This document shows positions 35,336-42,852 of a stretch of DNA of 64,000 bases, piece after piece (within the stretch, counting starts at the first letter, position 1; each line of letters opens with the position of its first letter). A model generated the notes under the pieces. The model saw only the letters and a list, made by a program, of their open reading frames with translations, searched no databases and was not told the DNA's origin. Source of the stretch: Rhodopirellula bahusiensis (GTDB lineage: Bacteria; Planctomycetota; Planctomycetia; Pirellulales; Pirellulaceae); the NCBI RefSeq assembly GCF_002727185.1, contig NZ_NIZW01000001.1, positions 434,001-498,000 on the forward strand, given 5' to 3'. Position numbers and translations under genes: made by a program.

Positions 35336-36330
35336 GATGGTGATGCGACAACCTCATTGACCAACTCTTCGCCGCGGCTGAACGCGCCAATGCTCTGAAG
35401 AGTGGTTTGAGCAATCGTTTCCAAAGCCTCCCGAGTGAAGAAGGCTTGGTGTGAAGTCACCAACACATTTGGGAACGTCATCAAACGCGAGAGCACATCG
35501 TCTTGCATGACTTGCTGAGAAAGATCTTCAAAGAACACGCCTGATTCCTCTTCATAGACATCCAAGGCGAACCCGCCCAACTGCCCGGACTTCAAACCTT
35601 CGATGGCCGCTGACGTGTCCACCAATCCGCCGCGAGATGTGTTGACCAACATCGCACCGCGTTTCATTTTGCTCAGCCGGTCTGCGTCGATCAAATGGTG
35701 TGTCTCTGGTGTCAGCGGGCACTGCAACGAAACCAAATCGGACTCGGCCAGCAATTGTTCCAGCTCAACATACTCGCCAAGCTTTCTGGCCTCGTCGTTT
35801 GGATAGGGATCATACAATAACACCCGGCAACCAAAGCCGACGACGATCGACGCCAACGTGCGACCAATCGCACCGGTTCCGATCACACCAAAGGTTCGGC
35901 CGTGCAGATCAAATCCCAAGAAGCCGTCAATCGAAAAGTTGTTTTCACGCACCCGATTGTAAGCTTTGTGGATCTTCCGATTCAAAGTCAAAATCAGTCC
36001 GATCGTGTGCTCCGCCACCGCGTAGGGCGAATAGCGAGGAACTCGAACGACACGGACTCCCAACTTTGCGGCAGCATCCAAGTCAACATTGTTGACGCCC
36101 GCACATCGCATCGCGAGCAAGCCAATTTCAAGCTTCCCAAGTTGCTCGAGAACCGATGCATCCAACGTGTCATTGACGAACGCACAAACCGCATCGCATC
36201 CATCCGCCAACACCACCGTTGATGCATCCAGGCGGTGCTCCAAGAAAACAAACTCGTGCTCGAACTCTTGCGAAGCCGCTGACAAGAATTGCTCATCGTA
36301 GGGCTTGGTGCTGAAGCAGGCGATCTTCAT
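35332..36330 (-). CDS. ldhA: D-lactate dehydrogenase
   Basis: From the ATG at 36330 the protein has 332 residues, the family length. It follows E. coli LdhA throughout: [16 protein letters not shown] at the N-terminus, [14 protein letters not shown] (substrate arginine), [19 protein letters not shown], the NAD-binding [33 protein letters not shown] and the catalytic histidine in [12 protein letters not shown]. It reduces pyruvate to D-lactate with NADH in the cytoplasm during fermentation. It overlaps the downstream methyltransferase by four bases, which ties expression of a fermentative enzyme to the PKS run. The upstream neighbour lgt is 81 bases away on the same strand. Confidence 0.93.
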   Translation of the reverse strand: MKIACFSTKPYDEQFLSAASQEFEHEFVFLEHRLDASTVVLADGCDAVCAFVNDTLDASVLEQLGKLEIGLLAMRCAGVNNVDLDAAAKLGVRVVRVPRYSPYAVAEHTIGLILTLNRKIHKAYNRVRENNFSIDGFLGFDLHGRTFGVIGTGAIGRTLASIVVGFGCRVLLYDPYPNDEARKLGEYVELEQLLAESDLVSLQCPLTPETHHLIDADRLSKMKRGAMLVNTSRGGLVDTSAAIEGLKSGQLGGFALDVYEEESGVFFEDLSQQVMQDDVLSRLMTFPNVLVTSHQAFFTREALETIAQTTLQSIGAFSRGEELVNEVVASPS

Positions 36331-36411
36331 GAGCCGTTCTCGTGGTGCACAGTTTTTCAATCAATCAAAAATGGTTTCGAAGCAAATTGTATGCGGTCGT
36401 CAGTCCACTGA

Positions 36412-37833
36412 TCACGATCCGGTTGCTGCGGCGTCACCCGCAACGCTTGAACCGCCAACCATCCGCGAGTCACCATCGCCGGGACGCTGCCCCGATGCCG
36501 AGTCCACTCCACGCCAACGAATGAACAGCGTCACCAGGCTGGCCGCGATGACGATCAGACTGACCCATTGCGAGATCGATAATGAAGTTCCGAACTGGCC
36601 CTTTTCATCCACTCGAATCCATTCCAACACGATTCGAAGCACGCCGTAGGCAATGAAACCAATCAGCATCAAGACACCCGGTCGACGTCCGCCCGTGAAG
36701 GCTTGCTGTTTCGCGGTGTCATCGGACTGCGTGGGGCGTCGGTGCAGGATCCGTTCCACAACCAGCAAAACGACAAACATGATCGCTGCAAAAACGGAAC
36801 TGATAATTTGCGTGCCCCAAACAGGCTCCGCAATCGACGGCAAGTCCTGAGGCGAGAATCTCTTCAAAACTTCGTCACCCTTTAGCACGATGACACCCGG
36901 CAAGGCTTCCTCCGCGGGACGATTCAACGGAACCTCGTCTCGGTAGGATGGATCCAGGGCAATGGTGAGCGTTTGTCCCGCTTCGACTCCCGCTTGACTG
37001 GCCAATGAATTTGGACGCACGGAATCCACGACCATGCGTGATTGACCAGGCCGCGTCTCTTCTTCTGAGACGACCGGCTGGCCCTCAATTCCCAACAAGT
37101 CGCCTGACAACAATTGTTCCGCGTGGACTTGCGAGCCAGCCGGGAACCGAACCGCCAATGGCCCCGCTTCGCATTCACCGCCGTAGCAGCAACCGTTCAT
37201 CAAGCACCCCAACCGTCCAAACAGCAATCCCACAAACACGCAGGGGATGATCACATCTCCGATCCGCCAGATCGGTGTCTGATGTCGTTTCAAAGCGATC
37301 AACGAGGCGATAAACCCGCCGATGAAACCGCCGTAGACGACCAATCCACCTTGGTTGAGTGCCGCCATCGACATCAGCGTTTCGCCCCAGGTCGGTCGCA
37401 TGAAATCTTGGAAATACTGAGTGACGTAGAAAACGCGTGCGCCCAACAGGCCGCCGATGAACGTCCACGGTGCCAATTGCAAAATTGAGTCCGCTCCCAA
37501 TCCGGCACGCTCGGCCCGCCAAGCCGCCAAGCCAACCGACGCAACCGCGGCCAGCATCAGGAACATCCCGTACCCGCGGACCGCGACACCGACTGGATCG
37601 CCCAGCGTGTTGACCAATTCGGTTCTCGGAACCACCACGACCAGGATCACCGCGGCCATCAGGGCGAAGCCTGAAATTTGGCGAGCGGCAGCGGAGGCCC
37701 CAAGGCCACCCCGGCGAGATTCCCAGCCGATGAAAGCCAAAACGGCGATCACCAGGAACATCAACGCCCAACCAATCCCGAAAATGGGCCAGCCCGCGAA
37801 TTCGTGAGGGATCAAAAACAGCGTCCGACGCAT
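36412..37833 (-). CDS. lgt: Prolipoprotein diacylglyceryl transferase with inserted PDZ-like segment
   Basis: This 473-residue membrane protein is far longer than normal Lgt (about 290). Lgt marks are NQGGLVVYGGFIGG (the usual HGGMVFYGGLIGG loop, with Asn/Gln replacing His at its start) and GLLFGRLGCLMNGCC, the signature with the catalytic arginine. Between roughly residues 245 and 345 lies a soluble insert with SRMVVDSVRPNSLASQAGVEAGQTL, which resembles a PDZ carboxylate-binding loop. Two or three membrane helices then close the protein (TQIISSVFAAIMFVVLL; ISQWVSLIVIAASLVTL). Lgt transfers diacylglycerol from phosphatidylglycerol to lipobox cysteines. The insert should face the periplasm and may guide substrate; that is inference. 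Confidence 0.85.
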   Translation of the reverse strand: MRRTLFLIPHEFAGWPIFGIGWALMFLVIAVLAFIGWESRRGGLGASAAARQISGFALMAAVILVVVVPRTELVNTLGDPVGVAVRGYGMFLMLAAVASVGLAAWRAERAGLGADSILQLAPWTFIGGLLGARVFYVTQYFQDFMRPTWGETLMSMAALNQGGLVVYGGFIGGFIASLIALKRHQTPIWRIGDVIIPCVFVGLLFGRLGCLMNGCCYGGECEAGPLAVRFPAGSQVHAEQLLSGDLLGIEGQPVVSEEETRPGQSRMVVDSVRPNSLASQAGVEAGQTLTIALDPSYRDEVPLNRPAEEALPGVIVLKGDEVLKRFSPQDLPSIAEPVWGTQIISSVFAAIMFVVLLVVERILHRRPTQSDDTAKQQAFTGGRRPGVLMLIGFIAYGVLRIVLEWIRVDEKGQFGTSLSISQWVSLIVIAASLVTLFIRWRGVDSASGQRPGDGDSRMVGGSSVAGDAAATGS

Positions 37834-38188
37834 GGTTGCCTGTCGAGAGAGGGTCGTCCGTCAAATAGGTGCGGAATTCGCACAGGTTTTCGCCGCCGCA
37901 AATTTCGCGTGGCACAGGCCTGTATCGTCGCATCGTTCGGCTCTAAACGATAGGCGAATTGGCTTCCGACAACCGTTGCAGGCAGTTCAAACCGACCGAA
38001 CCGCCGCGAGGAAATGGCGAAATGACGTGAACTTGGGTATTTTCTTTTGGTTGAACTATACTGACGGCCAAACCTAGATGGCGAGTTTGTTATCCTTGCC
38101 TCGCGAGCCGATCGTCTCGCCCAAACCGGGGCATGCGTCCCGAACAATCTGCATCCTGCTTTTCCGACTTTGACTGAGGTTCCCATCC
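37834..38188. other. 355-base gap with a possible promoter
   Basis: No gene is seen here. It separates lgt from a small plus-strand membrane gene, so both promoters should lie here. For the plus strand, TTGGGT (38033-38038) and TATACT (38058-38063) are separated by 19 bases, which is wider than ideal. No operator repeat was recognised. Confidence 0.35.
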
Positions 38189-38392
38189 ATGCCCAAGGCT
38201 CTTTGTCTAATTAGCCTTGTGGCGTCCATCTTGCTGTTGGTGCTGTTTGGAGCCGATTTGCTGTTGGGCGTGGCTGGAATGAGCGACATGGCCCCGCTTG
38301 GCTCAGCCAGCATGCTGATGAACCTTGGATTTGTCGTTTTCGCTGGTCTGCTGGCCTTCCTCAGCTTCACCACCTATCGCGAACAACGATAG
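38189..38392 (+). CDS. Small two-helix membrane protein
   Basis: A 67-residue protein with two hydrophobic helices, LISLVASILLLVLFGADLLLG and ALLAF-like GFVVFAGLLAFLSF, joined by a short polar turn (MSDMAPLGSAS), ending in the charged TYREQR. The layout and absence of stops in an otherwise GC-rich stretch support a real gene. It is preceded by a possible promoter and a GAGG run (38175-38178) as a weak Shine-Dalgarno. Proteins like this are common planctomycete hypotheticals. No function is proposed. Confidence 0.68.
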   Translation: MPKALCLISLVASILLLVLFGADLLLGVAGMSDMAPLGSASMLMNLGFVVFAGLLAFLSFTTYREQR

Positions 38393-38682
38393 CGAACCCG
38401 CTGGCGAAAAATCTTCTTCGCCGCTCTCTTTCGAGCCGTTCGCTGAAACGCTCGCCGCTGCAAAGCAGCCCCCATCAGTCTGCGCCGCCGGCGTATTCGC
38501 TGGCGATCTTTCCCGCCCCGCCGCTCGCGATCTGGCACGGACCCCGGTGACGACCGCCGATGAACTAAACTGCTGGCCCGGTCCGACCACCCCCATGCCT
38601 GCGTCGCACCGCCTGGGCTGACTCACGTCGCCCGCTTCCCGCCTTCATCCTCCCACCCCACCTTCCCGCCGGAGTTGTCTCG

Positions 38683-40020
38683 ATGCCCCACTCGAATTCC
38701 CTCCCCCGCCGTCAATTCCTCGCCACGAACCTGGCCGCCGGATCCGCGCTGCTGGTGGGATCATCCTCGATTGCCTCCGCCCAGGATTCCAAGAGCGAAA
38801 CTGGCCCGCTGGAAACGTTTGTCCCCGTCCGCACGATCACTCACGGCCCAAAATTTCACTGGTTCGGTTACTACGACAAACAAGAGTTCGATCCAACCGG
38901 CCGATTCGTGTTGTCCAACGAAGTGAACTTCGAAGGCCGCAGCCCGAACGCCGAAGATCGCATCGGCGTGGGCTACGTCGACACAGCCAACGATGACCAA
39001 TGGATTCCGCTCGGCACCAGCCAAGCCTGGGGATGGCAACAAGGATGCATGCTGCAGTTCGTCGGCCAAGACGGCAAACGGGTTCTCTGGAACGACCAAG
39101 ATGGCGACCGGTTCGTGTGCCGCGTTCACAACCTGGATTCAGGTCAGACCAAGACGATCGATCGTCCGATTTACACGATCAGCCAAGACGGCCGGACCGG
39201 TTTGTCGGCGGATTTCCGACGAATCAACAACCTCCGCCCAGGCTATGGCTACTCCGGTTTGGCCGATCCGCACGTCGATGAGCGTGCCCCGGAAGACTCC
39301 GGCGTGTGGCGTGTGGACCTGCAAACCGGTCGCAGCGAACTGATTCTGTCCCTGGCCCAAGTCGCTCAGTTGGCGTGGCCCGATGGCGACAAACATGCGG
39401 ACGCATGGCACTATTTCAATCACTTGCTGATCAATCCATCCGGCACCCGTTTCATTGTGCTGCATCGATATCGCCCCGAGTTCGATCCGTCGACACTGCA
39501 GTACAAAGGCGGATTTGTCACGCGAATGTTGACCGCCAACATGGACGGGTCCGATCTGTGCGTGCTGGATCCTTCCGGGTACACCTCGCACTTCATCTGG
39601 AAAGGCGACGACGCCGTGACCATGTGGACTCGTCCCGCCGGCCAACCCAATGGCTTCTATGTTTTCGACGACCAAACCGATGTCGTTCGGCCGGTCGGTG
39701 TCGGTAAGATGCCAACCAACGGGCACAACACGTATCTGGCCGGCGACTACGGTGACTGGATCCTGAACGACACCTACCCAAGCCGCTCCCGGCGCCAAAC
39801 GGTTTATCTGTATCACGTCCCAAGCAACCGCCGGTTTGACCTGGGGCATTTTCCGTCACCCAAACGCTACACCGGCGAATGGCGTTGCGACACGCACCCG
39901 CGATGCAGCCCCGATGGTCGAACCGTTGCCATCGACAGCCCCCACGCGGTTGACCAGAACGAAGGCGGACGCCAAGTTCACTTGCTGGACATCGGCGAAT
40001 TGCTGGATGCCAACTCGTGA
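38683..40020 (+). CDS. Tat-exported beta-propeller-like protein
   Basis: A 445-residue protein with a twin-arginine leader (RRQFLATNLAAGSALLVG). The rest consists of repeated blade-like segments: GYYDKQEFDPTGRFVLSNE, QQGCMLQFVGQDGKRVLW, YTISQDGRTGLSADF, LLINPSGTRFIVLH, AGDYGDWILNDTY and DTHPRCSPDGRTVAID. These read as WD40/TolB-like propeller blades, about six in all. Related oligogalacturonate-lyase-like propellers exist in planctomycetes, but no catalytic histidine set can be picked out. Probably periplasmic; a sugar-binding or lyase function is possible but unsupported. It lies 38 bases before the Mrp gene and could share its transcript. Confidence 0.72.
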   Translation: MPHSNSLPRRQFLATNLAAGSALLVGSSSIASAQDSKSETGPLETFVPVRTITHGPKFHWFGYYDKQEFDPTGRFVLSNEVNFEGRSPNAEDRIGVGYVDTANDDQWIPLGTSQAWGWQQGCMLQFVGQDGKRVLWNDQDGDRFVCRVHNLDSGQTKTIDRPIYTISQDGRTGLSADFRRINNLRPGYGYSGLADPHVDERAPEDSGVWRVDLQTGRSELILSLAQVAQLAWPDGDKHADAWHYFNHLLINPSGTRFIVLHRYRPEFDPSTLQYKGGFVTRMLTANMDGSDLCVLDPSGYTSHFIWKGDDAVTMWTRPAGQPNGFYVFDDQTDVVRPVGVGKMPTNGHNTYLAGDYGDWILNDTYPSRSRRQTVYLYHVPSNRRFDLGHFPSPKRYTGEWRCDTHPRCSPDGRTVAIDSPHAVDQNEGGRQVHLLDIGELLDANS

Positions 40021-40058
40021 CACCGCTTCCTTGGTCTTGATCGCCCCTGGTTTTTGAA

Positions 40059-41189
40059 ATGACGACTCCCGTCGAACCCGACGCCCTGATCGCCTCTCTC
40101 CGTGAACGAATCGGCCAACACCCGGACCCTGAAACCGGGCGGCCCATCGACAGCACCGGGCAATTGGGCGATATCACGCTGGACGGCGACACGGTCAAAC
40201 TGTCCGTCGGAATCACGTCCCACTGTCAGCCCATCGCTGACGAGATCGCGGACACCATTCGCGATCTGGCACTGACCGTTGCACCAGGCAAAACGATCGA
40301 GGTGCAAACACCTGTTCATGATCGCCCGCCCGCTCGCTTGGGCCAGGTCGGCTTGAAAGCCAAAAGCGTCATCCTGGTCGGCAGCGGCAAAGGCGGCGTC
40401 GGCAAGAGCACCGTGGCGGCATCGTTGGCTTTGACGCTTCGTCGGTTGGGTGCCAACGTCGGCCTGATGGACGCCGATGTGTACGGCCCCAGCGTTCCAC
40501 ACCTGCTCGGACTGTCCGGCCGACCCGCCATCTCCGAAGACAAAAAGATCGAACCAATTCGACTTGGGCCCAACGGCGAATCAGGAGTCCCACCCGAAAC
40601 CGAAGGTGCGATGCCGGTCATGTCGATGGGTTTCTTGCTGGAACCGGATCAGGCTGTGATTTGGCGTGGACCGATGCTGCACGGATCGATCCAACAATTC
40701 CTTCGTGACACTTCGTGGGGCGAACTGGATTACTTGGTCATCGACATGCCACCGGGCACCGGCGACATCGCGTTGACACTCTCGCAGGCGATCCCAATCA
40801 CCGGCGCGGTGGTGGTTTGCACTCCGCAAGAGGTCGCGTTGCTGGACGCTGTCAAAGCCATCAGTATGTTCCGCAAGGTCAACATTCCGATCGCCGGCAT
40901 GGTCGAAAACATGAGCGGCTTCAATTGCCCGGATTGCGGCAAGACCTATGACATCTTTGGTCGTGGTGGTGCCCGCGACAAAGCCGAAGAACTCACTGTT
41001 CCGTACCTGGGCGGATTGCCGATTGACATCACCCTCCGCGAAGCCGGCGACGCGGGTAAATTGGCCGAGGTCCTGGCGAATGACCAGCGGGCTCGAGCGC
41101 CATTCGATCAGGTCGCTCGATCCTTGGTTCGCAACTTGGCCGCGAAAGCTGCTTCGGCGCCGCCCAAAGCCTCGCTGCCGACGCTGTAG
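40059..41189 (+). CDS. mrp: Mrp/ApbC iron-sulfur carrier ATPase
   Basis: A 376-residue cytoplasmic protein. Residues 1-100 form the MIP18-like domain (LGDITLDGDTVKLSVGITSH). The deviant Walker A is GSGKGGVGKSTVAASLALTL near residues 108-127, with the second loop MDADVYGPSVPHLLGL and DYLVIDMPPGTGDIALTLSQ. The cluster-binding CxxC pair reads FNCPDCGKTYDIFGRGGA. The family loads iron-sulfur clusters onto target proteins using ATP. The neighbours are unrelated housekeeping genes, and the SDR gene follows 54 bases downstream. It is a standard member with the full set of motifs. Confidence 0.93.
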   Translation: MTTPVEPDALIASLRERIGQHPDPETGRPIDSTGQLGDITLDGDTVKLSVGITSHCQPIADEIADTIRDLALTVAPGKTIEVQTPVHDRPPARLGQVGLKAKSVILVGSGKGGVGKSTVAASLALTLRRLGANVGLMDADVYGPSVPHLLGLSGRPAISEDKKIEPIRLGPNGESGVPPETEGAMPVMSMGFLLEPDQAVIWRGPMLHGSIQQFLRDTSWGELDYLVIDMPPGTGDIALTLSQAIPITGAVVVCTPQEVALLDAVKAISMFRKVNIPIAGMVENMSGFNCPDCGKTYDIFGRGGARDKAEELTVPYLGGLPIDITLREAGDAGKLAEVLANDQRARAPFDQVARSLVRNLAAKAASAPPKASLPTL

Positions 41190-41243
41190 AATCAGCACGT
41201 CGTTTGACCTGGCTTGTCCTCTCCCCACCCCATCGAGTCCACG

Positions 41244-41999
41244 ATGTCACCGCAATCACGTCCCGTCGCTCTGGTCACCGGCGCCGCCACCGGAGTTGGC
41301 CGAGCCTGTGCGATCGGGCTGGCTCGGCAAGGTCACGATGTCGTGATCAACTACTCCCGCAGCGAGGCCGAAGCCAAACAAACCGCCACGGACGTGGAAG
41401 CTCTCGGCGCGAAATCCATGTTGGTCCGGTGCGACGTTTCAATCGATGAAGACGTCCGTGCCATGCTCCACCAAATTCGCGAAAACTTTGGTCGACTGGA
41501 TTGTTTAATCAACAACGCGGCGACGACTGAATTCATCGAACACTCCGATTTGGAAACGCTCACGGAACCGATGTGGGATCGCATTCTCGGCGTGAATTTG
41601 AAAGGTCCCTTCTTCGTCACGCGAGCCGCCGCTGAATTGCTCCGCGAAGGCGAAGGTGGCTCCGTGGTCAACGTCAGCTCCGTTGCGGGAATCACTGGAT
41701 CGGGATCTTCCATCGCTTACTGCGCTAGCAAAGGCGGCTTGAACACAATCACGAAATCACTCGCACGATCTCTCGCCCCAAAAATTCGCGTCAACGCGGT
41801 TTGCCCGGGCCCAATCGACAGTCGCTGGATTCGAGAAGGCAATCCCAACTGGGATCTCGAGGCGATGGTCGCGGACTACCCGTTGCCAAAGGCATCCCAG
41901 CCGGAAGACATCGCCGACGCGGTGCTGTTCTTCGCAACGGGAACCAGCATGACGACTGGGCAATTGCTGTCTGTCGACGGCGGACAGACGCTCGGCTGA
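41244..41999 (+). CDS. Short-chain dehydrogenase/reductase (FabG-like)
   Basis: The ATG at 41244 gives 251 residues; a start at 41214 adds ten residues that do not fit the family. Motifs are classical: ALVTGAATGVGRACAIGL (cofactor), LINNAATTEF, the catalytic serine in NVSSVAGITGSGS and the tyrosine-lysine pair in AYCASKGGLNTITKSLA. The VRCDVSIDED segment after strand 3 suits NADP or NAD. It reduces a keto or oxidises a hydroxyl group on an unknown substrate; FabG-like fatty-acid synthesis is one of many options. The gene is free-standing between mrp and the aquaglyceroporin. Confidence 0.88.
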   Translation: MSPQSRPVALVTGAATGVGRACAIGLARQGHDVVINYSRSEAEAKQTATDVEALGAKSMLVRCDVSIDEDVRAMLHQIRENFGRLDCLINNAATTEFIEHSDLETLTEPMWDRILGVNLKGPFFVTRAAAELLREGEGGSVVNVSSVAGITGSGSSIAYCASKGGLNTITKSLARSLAPKIRVNAVCPGPIDSRWIREGNPNWDLEAMVADYPLPKASQPEDIADAVLFFATGTSMTTGQLLSVDGGQTLG

Positions 42000-42060
42000 T
42001 TCCAGACCGAGTGTTCAGCTGTCTCGCCGGTCACTCTCACTCCGAAGAAAAGGTGGAACG

Positions 42061-42810
42061 ATGCATCCGTATGTCGCTGAGTTGATCGGGACGATGTTCC
42101 TGGTCCTGTTTGGGAATGGAGTGGTCGCGAACGTTGTTCTCCCGAAGACGAGTGGGAACGACGGTGGCTGGATCGTGATCGCTGCGGGATGGGGAATCGC
42201 CGTTTTCATCGGAGCATTTTGTTCGAGTGAATTCAGCGGAGCGCACCTGAACCCGGCCGTCACATTCGCGATGTACTTGGCGGACGATAGCTTCGGTCTA
42301 GTCGACGGCGGCGGATACATCGTCGCCCAGATGTTGGGTGCGATGGCCGGAGCGTTGCTGGTCTACGTGTTCTATCGCGAACATTTTCGCACAGCGTCGG
42401 ACGACCCTGATGGTATGCGAGCCTGCTTCTGCACGGCCCCACAAATCCGCAAACTTCCTCAGGCGTTCCTTTGCGAAACGATTGGCACCTTCGCGTTGAT
42501 CCTGCCGATCTTCTTGATGGTGGCCCCCGGTTTCAGCTCCGGTCCAGAACCCGTCGACAGCGATCCGGTGCTCGGCCTTGGATCAATTGGTTTGTTGCCT
42601 GTTGGTCTGCTTGTGTTTGGTATCGGGCTGTCGCTGGGAGGGACAACGGGATACGCAATCAATCCGGCCCGAGACCTGGGCCCTCGGCTGATTCATGCGT
42701 TGCTGCCTATCAAAGGAAAACAAGGGAACGATTGGCAGTACGCTTGGGTTCCCGTGCTGGGGCCGCTCACCGGTGCCGCCTTGGCTGCCCTGGTCAACGC
42801 GTTGTTGTAG
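42061..42810 (+). CDS. glpF: Aquaglyceroporin (GlpF-like)
   Basis: A 249-residue channel with six membrane helices and two half-helices bearing the NPA signatures HLNPAVTFAMYLAD and AINPARDLGPR. The aspartate right after NPAR is the marker of glycerol facilitators over water-only aquaporins. It lets glycerol and other small polyols cross the inner membrane. The AAGGTGG run at 42050-42056 is a good Shine-Dalgarno. No glycerol kinase or dehydrogenase is adjacent. It is convergent with the histidine kinase gene, which ends 42 bases away. Confidence 0.92.
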   Translation: MHPYVAELIGTMFLVLFGNGVVANVVLPKTSGNDGGWIVIAAGWGIAVFIGAFCSSEFSGAHLNPAVTFAMYLADDSFGLVDGGGYIVAQMLGAMAGALLVYVFYREHFRTASDDPDGMRACFCTAPQIRKLPQAFLCETIGTFALILPIFLMVAPGFSSGPEPVDSDPVLGLGSIGLLPVGLLVFGIGLSLGGTTGYAINPARDLGPRLIHALLPIKGKQGNDWQYAWVPVLGPLTGAALAALVNALL

Positions 42811-42852
42811 GCCTTGTTGATCTGCCAGTTGGACACAAACGCAGCTTCTGAA

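Noticed and set aside
38325..38621. 98-residue plus-strand frame after the small membrane gene
   Set aside because: It overlaps the small membrane gene in a different frame and its composition (Pro, Ala, Ser, Thr) looks non-coding.
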